Assembly: GCF_001612725.1 (NCBI RefSeq)
Contig: NZ_BDAZ01000001.1
Span: forward strand, 372,001-436,000
Source: Nocardia anaemiae NBRC 100462
GTDB lineage: Bacteria; Actinomycetota; Actinomycetes; Mycobacteriales; Mycobacteriaceae
Direction: 5' to 3'
DNA: 64,000 nt
Below, in pieces: positions 26,272 through 35,220 of this stretch. How positions within the stretch are numbered: position 1 is the first letter of the stretch; each line of letters opens with the position of its first letter. The position numbers and the translations under genes are program-made. The notes under the pieces were generated by a model that was not told where the DNA came from, ran no database searches, and saw only the letters and a list, made by a program, of their open reading frames with translations.

Positions 26272-27033
26272 ATGCCCGACGACGACAGGGGAACGGTGCT
26301 GACCATCGGCCGCCTCGCGGCAACCGCGGGCGTAAGCGTGCGCACCGTTCGCCACTATCACCACGTCGGCCTGTTGCCCGAGCCCGAACGCGATGCCTCC
26401 GGCTACCGCTGCTACAGCGCGCAAGCCGCGGTAGACCTCATCCGGATCAGGACCCTCGCCGACGCCGGTGTTCCACTGGCCCGTATCGACGCGCTGCTGC
26501 ACGCCCAGCCAACCGAATTCGCCGCGGCCATCACCGACATCGACGCCGAATTGCAGCGCAAGATCGACCAGCTCACCGAATACCGCACCCGCATCGCCGA
26601 CCTGGCCAGCGGTGAAAGCCTCGTCCTGCCCGCCGAAGTGGTCGCCATCCTGAACCGAATGCGCGGCCTCGGCGTCAGCGAACAGCGGGTACGACTCGAG
26701 CGCGACTCGTGGATCCTGCTGCAGGCACTGGACCCGCAGGCCATGCCGCAGCGAATACGGGACAAGACCGCGGGCCTCGACGACCCGGAGACGACGCGCC
26801 TGTATCTGGCCTGCGATCAAGCAGTCGACTGGGACCCGCACGACCCGCGCCTGGACCAGCTCATCGACGACCTGGACGCATGGGAGATCGAACACGAACG
26901 AGACAGCAATCCACCGAAGAGCCTGCACCTGATCTCATCCCGAATCTCCGAAGCCTCCCCCGCATGGCAACGCATCATCGACGCACTCACCCACCGCGCT
27001 GAACGCCGCCGAACACCATCCCACACCGAGTGA
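26272..27033 (+). CDS. MerR family regulator, paralogue of the one at 52419
   Basis: The 253-residue regulator has an N-terminal MerR domain (TIGRLAATAGVSVRTVRHYHHVGLLPEPERD), a coiled dimer helix, and a C-terminal domain with the segments GVSEQRVRLERDSWILLQALDP and DWDPHDPRL. These are repeated closely in the MerR protein at 52419-53150. ATG 26272 lies 13 nt after the hydrolase stop. It probably activates its own operon at the 20-bp-spaced promoter at 25345. About 230 nt of gap follow, without a convincing gene. Confidence 0.92.
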   Translation: MPDDDRGTVLTIGRLAATAGVSVRTVRHYHHVGLLPEPERDASGYRCYSAQAAVDLIRIRTLADAGVPLARIDALLHAQPTEFAAAITDIDAELQRKIDQLTEYRTRIADLASGESLVLPAEVVAILNRMRGLGVSEQRVRLERDSWILLQALDPQAMPQRIRDKTAGLDDPETTRLYLACDQAVDWDPHDPRLDQLIDDLDAWEIEHERDSNPPKSLHLISSRISEASPAWQRIIDALTHRAERRRTPSHTE

Positions 27034-27260
27034 GGGCACCTTCTGATCCATAATCCCTTGGCGCGCAGCAAATCCCGGAGCAGCACCGGCGATCCCGACA
27101 GCGTGCACGACCGTGGTTCAGGCTGTCGCGGCCTCGAATCCGGCGGGACTGCGAAGTACAAGGTCGATGGTGATGTCCGCACCGGTGGCGCGGTCTTGCT
27201 CCCGCAGATTCGACAGCGCCAGCGGTGGCGGCCCGGCTACGCCCTTCCTGCGAACGGCGG

Positions 27261-28304
27261 CTATGGCGTAATGCCGTCGAATTGCATGACCCAGTAGGGG
27301 TTGTTCGTGGTGGTGTTCCATTGTGAGACATACAGGGTCACGTCGGTGGGCGAGGTGGAGCGGGGGTGGATGTAGCCGCCGTAGAGCTGAGGGAACGAGC
27401 GGACCCAGAACTGCCACCACGGGACGGCACCGTAGATCTGTCGTTTCGGGCTGGTCCACACCCGGTCGATTGCCGGTGCGGTGCGGGTGGAAATGCAGTA
27501 GCCGCCGACGTCGAAGTAAGACATGACCCACGTTCCGGCAAGGTTTTTCACACTCACCTCCCCGATGGGCCCCATTCCCGCGAATAACGGGGTGGGTATC
27601 GGGTTGCCCCACTGCCAGTTCGAGCCGTTGTAGCCCCAATACTCGTAGGCGCCGCGGCTGGCGATCTGCCGCCACGGCACGCGCATCAGGATCGGACCTC
27701 CTCGATTGTGGATGCGCCCCCATTCCTTCGATACGACATACAGGTAGCCGTCGCCGTTGTTGTTCCCGATGCCAGCGAAGGACTGCATCATGAACGGGCT
27801 CCAGCCGTCGCCGTCATTGGGCCACACGGTCGCGTAGTCGGTCCAGGTGGCGCCGTCGTCGTCGGAGTAGGCGAGCCCGCAGAACAGCGCGCCGTACCGA
27901 TCATCGGGTGCGTTCCAGTCGTGAACGCTGGTGTAGGTCAACCACGTTCGCCCGTCGGGGTCGACGAAGGCGTCGTTGGGAATACGGGTGACCTCGAACC
28001 CGTAGCCGTTGTCGGCGTTGTGTGCGTAACTGAGTGCTTGTGTTGCCTGCGCTCCGCCCGGGGTTGCGGTGAAGGTGGTGGTGGCATCCGGAAGGTCGGG
28101 GCTGAACAGCAGGATCGGCGAGCCGAGCCATATGCCGGAGCCTTGGCCGTCGCCGGTGAAGGCGTCGCCGAAAACGAATCCGGACCGACCCGGCTGGAAA
28201 TGGCTCCGGTCATATGGGATCCCGAGGTCGGCGCCACCCACCCCGAATTTCTTGGCCGTGCTTCCGGCGTACCCGGTGATCGCGGTGCCCCAATGATTCG
28301 ACAT
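27261..28304 (-). CDS. DUF4185 domain protein
   Basis: The 347-residue protein has the DUF4185 fold of a five-bladed-propeller-like, glycan-hydrolase-related domain: GRSGFVFGDAFTGDG near residue 40, YAHNADNGYGFEVTRIPNDAFVDPDGRTWLTY, YSDDDGATWTDY, and WNTTTNNPYWVMQ near the end. No signal peptide is visible. It lies 88 nt after a GH25-like gene in the same direction. DUF4185 is frequent in actinobacteria and in lysis or tail genes of their phages. A carbohydrate-binding or wall-glycan-cleaving role fits, but the pair lacks a holin and other phage genes. Confidence 0.88.
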   Translation of the reverse strand: MSNHWGTAITGYAGSTAKKFGVGGADLGIPYDRSHFQPGRSGFVFGDAFTGDGQGSGIWLGSPILLFSPDLPDATTTFTATPGGAQATQALSYAHNADNGYGFEVTRIPNDAFVDPDGRTWLTYTSVHDWNAPDDRYGALFCGLAYSDDDGATWTDYATVWPNDGDGWSPFMMQSFAGIGNNNGDGYLYVVSKEWGRIHNRGGPILMRVPWRQIASRGAYEYWGYNGSNWQWGNPIPTPLFAGMGPIGEVSVKNLAGTWVMSYFDVGGYCISTRTAPAIDRVWTSPKRQIYGAVPWWQFWVRSFPQLYGGYIHPRSTSPTDVTLYVSQWNTTTNNPYWVMQFDGITP

Positions 28305-28392
28305 AGGCCCTCAATTCGGCTTATGCGGCAGCGGCGAGGACGAATCGGGTCCATGCCGCGGCTCAGTTGACGTTCTCGGTCCAGACCAAGGA

Positions 28393-29343
28393 CTATCGAG
28401 TGGGTGGCTGGAAGCCTGCGATATCGAGCTTCTGTCCGATTGCCGCGATCGCGTCGACGAGGGACCAGCCGCCCAGTTGCGGCCAGCCGGTGCCTTGTAC
28501 ACCCCGCATCTGAATCCACTCGTCGCGGATGCGTCCGTCGAGGTCACGCGGCAGCGGGACCTGGGTCGGCCCGTGCGGTGGTTCGAACCCGGGCAGGCCG
28601 AGAGTCTGCCCGACGGTGGCCACACCGTCGACGAGGGTGCGACCGGCCAACTGCGGCCAGCCGTTGCCGCCGATGCCCATGAACTGAATCCACATATCCG
28701 TCACCGGATCCGGCGCGACGACTCCGACACCGACCTGGTTGGCGAAATCCTCCGGCGAAAATCCGTCGGCGGAGTTCATGTCGCAATTCCCGAAGGGCGG
28801 CGCGCCCTCGGGCAGGCCACCGCCGTATCCCTGGCCGTCGGTGTACTGGTGCGCAATCTGACCGGGCAGGTGGGGGTTACCGCCGTAACCAGCGCCGATC
28901 ATATTGAGCCCATCCGGGCGCACCGGCCACATGCTGTCGAAATCGGACCGGTTCGCATAGCCGATGACCCGGCGGGTGGAGCCCAGCCAGTCGGCCAGCC
29001 GCCAATAGGCGCGGTTGATACCGTCGGACTGGTCCCCGCCGGGATTGCCGCCCGATTCCACATCGATCATCGAGACCATCTTCGGGTGCGGGCCGCCCGC
29101 CTGGCCGACCATGCTCCGGTGAGTGTCCACGGTATCGAGCCAGTTCGGCCGCCAATAGAAGTAGACGATGAAGCAGGCTATTCGCCCGTCGTCGGCGGCT
29201 CGAGCAGCCCAGGCATAGTTCGTGTAGAAGTTGTGGTCGCGGTAGGTCCCATCGTTGGAGCGGCACGAAAAGATCTGATACGGATAGGAATCATCGACCG
29301 GAACTTGGAACTCGGACACATCGGCGAAAAGGGAATCAACCAT
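28393..29343 (-). CDS. GH25-like lysin with two C-terminal repeats
   Basis: The 316-residue protein starts with a GH25-type barrel: FADVSEFQVPVD, MVSMIDVESGGNP with the acidic pair, RRVIGYANRSDFD, and QIAHQYTDGQGYGG. Two repeats of about 40 residues follow (about 225-265 and 275-314), both containing W-IQ, GWPQL-G-LVD and IGQ, as in wall-binding domains of actinobacterial phage lysins. GGAGGGG precedes ATG 29343. No export signal is seen, so release would need lysis or a non-classical route. It forms a pair with the DUF4185 gene and may be a prophage-derived wall hydrolase. Confidence 0.85.
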   Translation of the reverse strand: MVDSLFADVSEFQVPVDDSYPYQIFSCRSNDGTYRDHNFYTNYAWAARAADDGRIACFIVYFYWRPNWLDTVDTHRSMVGQAGGPHPKMVSMIDVESGGNPGGDQSDGINRAYWRLADWLGSTRRVIGYANRSDFDSMWPVRPDGLNMIGAGYGGNPHLPGQIAHQYTDGQGYGGGLPEGAPPFGNCDMNSADGFSPEDFANQVGVGVVAPDPVTDMWIQFMGIGGNGWPQLAGRTLVDGVATVGQTLGLPGFEPPHGPTQVPLPRDLDGRIRDEWIQMRGVQGTGWPQLGGWSLVDAIAAIGQKLDIAGFQPPTR

Positions 29344-29489
29344 AATCCCCTCCAAGAGGTCGACCGGCCCTCGGCGGGACCGGATCTCGGGTGATAGCTA
29401 TCCATTCTCCGTGGCCGCCCCTGCCACGTCATCGATAGTGCACTTCTCGTGACCGCGTCGTAATCGGTGACGCCGCAACGGAACAGCTA

Positions 29490-30107
29490 CTACTGGCCGC
29501 TGGCACCCGCCACGACGGCACGGACCCTCAGCTGGGTCGTAGTCACCTGGCCGTTACCGCACGCCGTCGCGGCGCGCTCGAGATACAGCGATGCGGTGTT
29601 GTCGGGTGGGTAGATTCGCAGTCCTGGCACCGCCACCGGCTGACACTGCTCGGGCGGAATGTTGTGCACGTTGACCGCGAACACAAGCGCCGACGCTTGG
29701 CCGCCGGGAGCCAACTGGACCGGACCCGCCGAGGAGCCCTCCCGGGCGGCGGGCGCACCGACGGGTGCGCTATCGGAACCGGTGACATAGGAGACACCGG
29801 GGAAGCCTTCGAGTACACACGGACCGGACCCGTTGTTGGTGAACACGATCGGGAAGGCGACGGTTCCGGCAGCGGCGGTTTCCGGTCCGAGACCGACGGC
29901 CAGATCCGATGTCCGACATTGCGGTGCAGCGGCATTCGAATCGCGCACGGCCGATGTCGGGGCGGCCGACCATCCCGAAACCACCTGCAGCGCCGGGCCC
30001 GCGCTGTTGCTCGTCGTATCCGACGCCGAGTGTTCGGAACCGCAACCGCCGACGGTCGCGGCCGTAGCCGCAGTGAGCAGCCACCACGCCATTCGCAATC
30101 GCCTCAC
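29490..30107 (-). CDS. DUF4232 domain lipoprotein
   Basis: The 205-residue precursor has a lipoprotein signal (VGGC, C22) and a C-terminal DUF4232 domain: CRTSDLAVGLGP...TVAFPIVFTNNGSGPCVLEGFPGVSYV, then APGGQASALVFAV and a paired cysteine late in ATACGN. The domain is a secreted beta-sandwich common in actinomycetes and of unknown function. It should sit on the outer face of the membrane. Confidence 0.9.
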   Translation of the reverse strand: MRRLRMAWWLLTAATAATVGGCGSEHSASDTTSNSAGPALQVVSGWSAAPTSAVRDSNAAAPQCRTSDLAVGLGPETAAAGTVAFPIVFTNNGSGPCVLEGFPGVSYVTGSDSAPVGAPAAREGSSAGPVQLAPGGQASALVFAVNVHNIPPEQCQPVAVPGLRIYPPDNTASLYLERAATACGNGQVTTTQLRVRAVVAGASGQ

Positions 30108-30233
30108 AACAGCTCACCGTACTCCGCGAGCAGGCCGATGTGCAGCGGAAACGCAATCACCACAACCGGATACGTCCCTACCGATCGGTCGCCGTCGACG
30201 GCGCGAACAGCCCAGGCGCCGAACCCGCACCAG

Positions 30234-30690
30234 TCACTCGATGATGTCCCACCTGGACTCCTCGGCCGCTGTCGCGAGCTTGCTGACGCGGCGGACGCTC
30301 TCAGGGCGAACCGCACCTGGAGGGTTATGTACAGCCAGCTTGGGAGAACAACACGACGCGGCAGCACTGACGGTTGCCAAGTGCGGTCGGCGGCTCCCTC
30401 GCTGCGGTCCTCGCCGACCCCTGGCAGTGAACCGTTCACAGGGTCGGGCACGCTCAGCGGTTGTCCGACCTCCACGCCGATGCGAATGCGTAGTTCGGGG
30501 AATCGGTGTCGGCTGCGCTCGACACGTCGAGGTAGCCCGCAATGTCCAGAGCCCTGGACGCAGCTAGCCATCCTCGGCGAGCAGGTGTCGTCGGTGTGGC
30601 ATGAGGTCATCGGCGTCGTGCGCCATGCGTCATCGAGGTCGAGATGATCGGTGAAGATCACCGCGGGCAGACGATCGCGATGGCACGGGC
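30234..30690 (-). pseudogene. Decayed class III nucleotidyl cyclase domain
   Basis: Cyclase signatures survive in order on the minus strand but in different frames: LPAVIFTD (about 30680-30655), then ELRIRIGVEVGQPLS (about 30505-30460), then HLATVSAAAS in another frame (about 30390-30360), ending WDIIE and a stop at 30234. Their spacing agrees with an adenylate/guanylate cyclase catalytic domain, with a frameshift after the second motif and the metal-binding region eroded. No intact start exists. The remaining part of 30108-31085 contains no other recognisable gene. Confidence 0.45.
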
Positions 30691-31085
30691 ACAGGTCGGC
30701 TCCATCCGCTCGACGCGGTTCCGCCTGTGTCCCTGACCATTCGCTGTGAACCAGATTGGCAGCCGCGCGGACCATGGATGGTTGATCGTCGCCGCTCCAC
30801 CGCAGCTCGTGATCATTCCGACAGACCAGATGCGGACTCGCCACGCTTATGACAGATCACGTGCGAACACGACAGATCAGTTGAGGGACAACAGCGGTGA
30901 GCGCGACCGGATACCGAAGTCTCGGCCCGCGCCTTGCGAGCGGTTAGCTGACCGCTTCACCTACGCTCCTCGCCAGCTGAACCAAATGTGGCGGGCAGTT
31001 TAAATCGGTCAACGCGGCGGCTTCTGGAGTTCGGCGAAACCGCGTAGAATTCCAGCAGGTCGGGACAGCATTTTGGAGCCCTATC

Positions 31086-31442
31086 ATGACCGACAGAAAG
31101 AATTCACACACGAAGTTCGCTCGATTGGCGGCCGCCGCTGGTGCAGCAGCGGTTGCTGCGATTCCGATGGTTGCTGCCGCGGCGCAAGCGCCTACCGCGC
31201 ACGCATCGGCGCCCACGTCTGCAACCCAACTCGTCGACAGCCCCGGTTGGGGCGGTGGCCCCGGATGGGGCGGCGGCGGTTGGGGTGGAGGCGGCTGGGG
31301 CGGCGGTGGTTGGGGCGGCGGCGGTTGGGGTCACGGCGGCGGTTGGGGCGGGGGCGGCTGGGGATGGAATCCCGGCTGGTGGAATTGGTGGAACCCGCCC
31401 GGCTGGGGCTGGGGCGGGGGTGGTTGGGGTAGCTGGGGTTAG
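31086..31442 (+). CDS. Exported glycine/tryptophan-rich repeat protein
   Basis: The 118-residue precursor has a Sec signal peptide (Ala-rich, cleavage near AHASA, about residue 42). The mature part is made almost only of Gly and Trp, with five or more GGGGW-type units followed by NPGWWNWWNPPGW. The DNA is a G-rich array of 15-bp units that would be prone to copy-number change. GGAG lies 7 nt before ATG. Such a tract could form a wall or surface glue or bind aromatic or carbohydrate surfaces; no homologous family is recognised. Confidence 0.8.
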   Translation: MTDRKNSHTKFARLAAAAGAAAVAAIPMVAAAAQAPTAHASAPTSATQLVDSPGWGGGPGWGGGGWGGGGWGGGGWGGGGWGHGGGWGGGGWGWNPGWWNWWNPPGWGWGGGGWGSWG

Positions 31443-31555
31443 GTCCTAGCGCCGGTGACTGAGCCCGGACACGCACAGCGTGCCGGGCTCGGTCGCATCG
31501 AGAACTGATCACGTGTAACCAGATTCGACCATCCGGGGCTGGAACTGGTGCCGAG

Positions 31556-32809
31556 ATGAAGATTGCCTGTATAGGTGGCGGGCCCGCCGGGTTGTACTTC
31601 GCTATTTCGATGAAGCGGCGCGACCCGGCCCATGCGATCACGGTGATCGACCGCGATCCACCCGGGTCCACCTATGGCTGGGGGGTGGTGTACTGGGATG
31701 ACCTGCTGGACATTCTGTATCGGAATGACCCCGACAGCGCCCAGGCGGTGCGTGCTGGGTCGGTCCTATGGCGTGAACAGGCAATACATCTGCGCGGCAA
31801 CCAAACCGCACATTTCAGTGGCTACGGGTTCAGCATGGGTCGAGCGGCATTGCTCGACGTACTTTCCCGACGCGCGAGCGACCTCGGTGTCGATGTCCAG
31901 CACGGGCGACAGGTCCACGATCTGTCCGGCTTCGACGACACCGATCTCATCGTCGCCTCCGACGGCGCGAACAGCCGGGTGCGACAGCTGGGTAACCATC
32001 GTTTCGGCACGTCCGTCACACTCGGCGAGAATCGATATATCTGGCTCGGCACGGACAAGGTCTTCACCCGATTCACCTTCGCCTTCGAACACACCTCGGC
32101 CGGTTGGATCTGGTTCCATGCCTACCCTTCGGTTGCCGAAAAAATCAGCACCTGCATCGTCGAGTGCCAACCGCAGACTTGGCATGGACTGGGATTCGAT
32201 GCCATGGACAATCTGGAGAACTTGCGTGTTCTGGAGAACATATTCACCCGCCATCTCGACGGTCACTCGTTGATCAGCAAGACACGCGGCGAATTCGCAA
32301 GGTGGAGCCGGTTTCCCGAGGTGACCAACAAGTCCTGGTATCACGACAACGTGGTGCTGCTCGGCGATGCGGCGCACACGACGCACTTCACCATCGGTTC
32401 GGGCACCCGGTTGGCAATTGTCGACGCCGTCGTGCTCGCACAGAACCTGTACGAGCATGCCGAGGTCGCCGACGCACTGGAGAACTACGATGCGCAGCGG
32501 CGCGCCGCGCTGCGCCCGATACAGGCCGCCGCCCGTACCAGCATGATCTGGTTCGAACACGCCGACCGCTATCTCGACCGCAGCGCCGTGCAGTTCGCCT
32601 ATGCGATGGCGACTCGGCACGGACTACAAATGCCGTGGCAATATCAGCTACATCTGCTCACCCAGGTACCCACTGTGCGCAGGATCCGGCGGGCCATCGA
32701 CTCCGGACGGCGGTGGCGGCGGGCTGCCCGACGGGGCGAACTCGCGATGCCACTGCCGTCACCACGACGCCCACCCGAACCGATTCCGACCGATCAATCG
32801 ATGTTCTGA
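31556..32809 (+). CDS. FAD-dependent aromatic monooxygenase (VioD / anthraniloyl-CoA monooxygenase-like)
   Basis: The 417-residue flavoprotein has the dinucleotide motif GGGPAGLYFAISMKRR at its start, then YGWGVVYWDD, a DG-type motif in DLIVASDGANSRVR, and the FAD ribityl motif VVLLGDAAHTTHFTIGSGTRLAIVDAV. These features, especially GWGVV and HFTIGSGT, match the group containing VioD and the monooxygenase part of salicylyl- and anthraniloyl-CoA hydroxylases rather than the PHBH type. It would hydroxylate an aromatic ring using NAD(P)H and O2. It faces the prenyltransferase gene with only 66 nt between their ends, so a shared pathway is likely. Confidence 0.9.
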   Translation: MKIACIGGGPAGLYFAISMKRRDPAHAITVIDRDPPGSTYGWGVVYWDDLLDILYRNDPDSAQAVRAGSVLWREQAIHLRGNQTAHFSGYGFSMGRAALLDVLSRRASDLGVDVQHGRQVHDLSGFDDTDLIVASDGANSRVRQLGNHRFGTSVTLGENRYIWLGTDKVFTRFTFAFEHTSAGWIWFHAYPSVAEKISTCIVECQPQTWHGLGFDAMDNLENLRVLENIFTRHLDGHSLISKTRGEFARWSRFPEVTNKSWYHDNVVLLGDAAHTTHFTIGSGTRLAIVDAVVLAQNLYEHAEVADALENYDAQRRAALRPIQAAARTSMIWFEHADRYLDRSAVQFAYAMATRHGLQMPWQYQLHLLTQVPTVRRIRRAIDSGRRWRRAARRGELAMPLPSPRRPPEPIPTDQSMF

Positions 32810-32875
32810 TCCCCACAATCCGGGCACCATGAGCAGTGCCGAGATTGCTTCAGTTGGCACGCTCTATTGGCAGTT

Positions 32876-33781
32876 CTAGGAATCGGACGTCTTCATCTTG
32901 TCCAGGATCCTGGGCTGCCATTGGTAAAACCAACTGAATTTGTAGGACTCTCCGTCTGGCGACGAGGTGGCGGCATAGGTGAATCGACGGTCGGTCGTGC
33001 TGAACGGAACGTTGTCGACGAGTCGCTCGAAGGCCGGGTCGATCGGGACTGGGAGTGTTCTCGGGTCCGGTGTTATCACGGGGAAACAGAGGCGCTCGAT
33101 CCGCGGAGATTCCCAGCTGAAGGTGGCATATATATCGAATGCATTCTCGGTGAGCGAGAGGAATTGATCGCTCGGGTCCGGTAGTCCGGCGTCTCGGTGC
33201 AGCGAGACGATGGCGCCGGGTTCGAAGCAGTCGGCTGACAGTCCAGGGAAATACACGTTGATCGTCTTGTCGTGGTAGTCGATGCCGAGCAAGCCGACTT
33301 TGTCCGCCAAACCGTGACGTGCGAACATGCGGGCGTGATCGCCGAGACTGGGCGGCATGGCCGGGAGTGCGGCAAGCTCCGATACCTTTTGCACACCATC
33401 GGCAGGAAAGAACGGCCAGATTTTTTTGAAGCCGCCGACTACGCCGATGTCGATCCCGTAGCTGTCGATGGGGCACTGTTTCCGAACCTGGTCCAGGAGA
33501 GCTCCGACCGGATGATCGGTCTCGGGAATCAGTTTGTTGGAAAGGGCGATGTCGTAAGGGTCGGTGTCCCTCGGCAGCGTCAGAAAACGGTAGTCGAGGT
33601 CTCCCGAGCGGCGGGCGTCGGTAACCACTCTGAACGAGATCACGGACTGCGTGAGCAGCGTGCCGTATGCGGTGAGGGTCGACCAGACAGCATCTCGCGC
33701 GCAGGGGACATTCACCAGCTGCGCGGATTTCTCAATGGCCGCATAGAGATCGTCCAGCTCGGATTCGGTCGTGGTGAACAT
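32876..33781 (-). CDS. ABBA-fold aromatic prenyltransferase (NphB/CloQ family)
   Basis: The 301-residue protein has the length and motif order of soluble aromatic prenyltransferases: ESELDDLYAAIEKSAQLVNVPCARDAVW, LDYRFLTLPRDTDPYDIA, HPVGALLDQVRKQCPI, then VVGGFKKIWPFFPADG and ALPAMPPSLGDHARMFARHGL. The lysine in GGFKK and the late aromatic and basic residues contact the prenyl diphosphate in NphB. The enzyme attaches geranyl, dimethylallyl or farnesyl groups to an aromatic acceptor in the cytosol. GGGAGG precedes ATG 33781; a longer frame start at 33814 is not supported. The acceptor and prenyl donor are not predictable. Confidence 0.92.
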   Translation of the reverse strand: MFTTTESELDDLYAAIEKSAQLVNVPCARDAVWSTLTAYGTLLTQSVISFRVVTDARRSGDLDYRFLTLPRDTDPYDIALSNKLIPETDHPVGALLDQVRKQCPIDSYGIDIGVVGGFKKIWPFFPADGVQKVSELAALPAMPPSLGDHARMFARHGLADKVGLLGIDYHDKTINVYFPGLSADCFEPGAIVSLHRDAGLPDPSDQFLSLTENAFDIYATFSWESPRIERLCFPVITPDPRTLPVPIDPAFERLVDNVPFSTTDRRFTYAATSSPDGESYKFSWFYQWQPRILDKMKTSDS

Positions 33782-34069
33782 GCGTCCTCCCAGATTGAGT
33801 GCTACGAGCAGCATCGCGGTCTCGCCAATCCCATTCCGCCAGACAGCAAGTCATGTCCGGCAGAGTCGAATATGGCACGTAGACAGCACTTTACGCTGCG
33901 ACGCGACCGTTGACCTTCAGTCAGCGGACTCGCGCATGGGAGTCATACGGGACTGAAACTCCTTGACTGCCTGGCTCATTGAGGGCGCGCGGGCGATCAG
34001 GACCCCGCCGCGGTTGTACATCACAGACCTGAAACGGTCACTAGCGGATGGGTTCCGGCGACTGCGGGC

Positions 34070-34207
34070 ATGCCCCGGCGCGCCGACTACAACAGCCACA
34101 AGTGCCTGGACGTGCCCGCTTTCAGCACGGACGACGGAACGATCGTCGAGCAGTATCAGTGCAATGCTGGCACGAACCAGCAATGGGACCTCCGAGCCAA
34201 CGGATAG
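34070..34207 (+). pseudogene. Relic of a ricin-type beta-trefoil lectin domain
   Basis: The frame from 34088 to the TAG at 34207 reads NSHKCLDVPAFSTDDG, then QYQCNAGTNQQWDLR, which is one complete QxW repeat of a ricin-type (CBM13) lectin. Nothing recognisable precedes it, and no signal peptide or start is present, so it is the end of a lost secreted protein. The rest of the 33782-34517 interval shows no credible gene. Confidence 0.6.
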
Positions 34208-34517
34208 CAGACCGACATTCATGCGAGTCACGCGGCCGGGGAACTGGCGCTCCGAAATCACCCCGCCCAATGCTCATTCGCCACATAACGGCGCTATTCG
34301 CGCGCACCGGTGGATCCCGGCTGTCCGTTCAGATCCCCGGTGATCATTTCGTGATGCCGATAATGTGCGAGTTCGCGTGTAGCGCAGTATCGTCGGGCCC
34401 GGTGCGCAATAGTGGCGGCTCGATTGCTGTCTATTCATGCGAGCAGCAAGAGGCAGTCTCCCCCTGATGAAGTAGTGGAACTCGGTTGTTCCGAGGATCC
34501 GAAAGGTTAGGAAAACA

Positions 34518-34865
34518 ATGTTCCGTTCTGCCCTGATCAAGACGAGTCGCGTCCTTGCGGTGAGTGCCCTGCCGTTAGCTGCGGCCGTTGTATTCGCGGG
34601 TGCGTCTTCCGCCTCCGCGGATCAGGCTGCTGTCGCGGCGGCTCCGGTTGTCGCCCAGCCGATCGCCGGGCTCCCGCTCGAGGATGTCACCACCAACCCC
34701 GGCGCGCAGTACCCCGATCCAGTGCTGAACGGCGCGGCCGCGGGCGCTGCGATCGGCTCCGCCACCGGTTCCTTCATCGATCCTGTGCCCACCCTTCTCG
34801 GCGCCATCATCGGCGGGATCGTCGCCTCGGTAAACCCGGACGTCATCCCGCAGGTGCTGCCCTGA
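34518..34865 (+). CDS. Small exported protein
   Basis: The 115-residue precursor has a Sec signal peptide (cleavage after SSASA, about residue 34). The mature part is short, with a proline-containing middle and a glycine-zipper-like stretch GAAAGAAIGSATGSF...LLGAIIGGIVASV that could insert in or lie on a membrane. AGGAAAA precedes ATG 34518. A hairpin terminator follows. Similar small exported proteins are common in Nocardia-type genomes without known role. Confidence 0.8.
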   Translation: MFRSALIKTSRVLAVSALPLAAAVVFAGASSASADQAAVAAAPVVAQPIAGLPLEDVTTNPGAQYPDPVLNGAAAGAAIGSATGSFIDPVPTLLGAIIGGIVASVNPDVIPQVLP

Positions 34866-34888
34866 TCCCTTAGGGCACAACCCTTTTG

Positions 34889-34924
34889 GTCGAGTCCGAG
34901 CCGCTCCCGCCGCTCGGACTCGAC
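34889..34924 (+). terminator. Hairpin terminator after the small exported protein
   Basis: GTCGAGTCCGAGC (34889-34901) pairs perfectly with GCTCGGACTCGAC (34912-34924) over 13 bp with a 10-nt loop, 24 nt beyond the stop codon. Confidence 0.8.
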
Positions 34925-35220
34925 TGGTTCACCGACCCTGCACGTGGGCCAATGCTCACTCAGCCGCTGCCAGGCCACAGTTCCGGCGGCATCGCATGTG
35001 CCCAGTAGCTCGGCGCCACGCGTCTGGCAATGCCGGTGTGCAAGAGTTCTCGCCGACCGGCGGGACGCATCGGCCTCGCCGAATGGGGCGACAAACCATA
35101 TCCGAGCGGGAAGCGCTCAGCGCATCCTGGATTAGCCGATTGCATGCTGTCGCCGGAGCCGCGCATATTTCGAGCGGTGAAATCCCACTAGTTGACGGCG
35201 CGACACAGCAGAATGTCGCC

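Noticed and set aside
27034..27260. Minus-strand frames with LREQDRATGADITIDLVLRS and SPVLLRDLLRAKGLWI as a gene
   Set aside because: Both fragments look coding but are short, in different frames, without start or recognised family; too weak to annotate.
29664..30647. Long plus-strand frame across the DUF4232 gene and its upstream region
   Set aside because: It is antisense to the recognisable lipoprotein gene and has wrong-frame composition.
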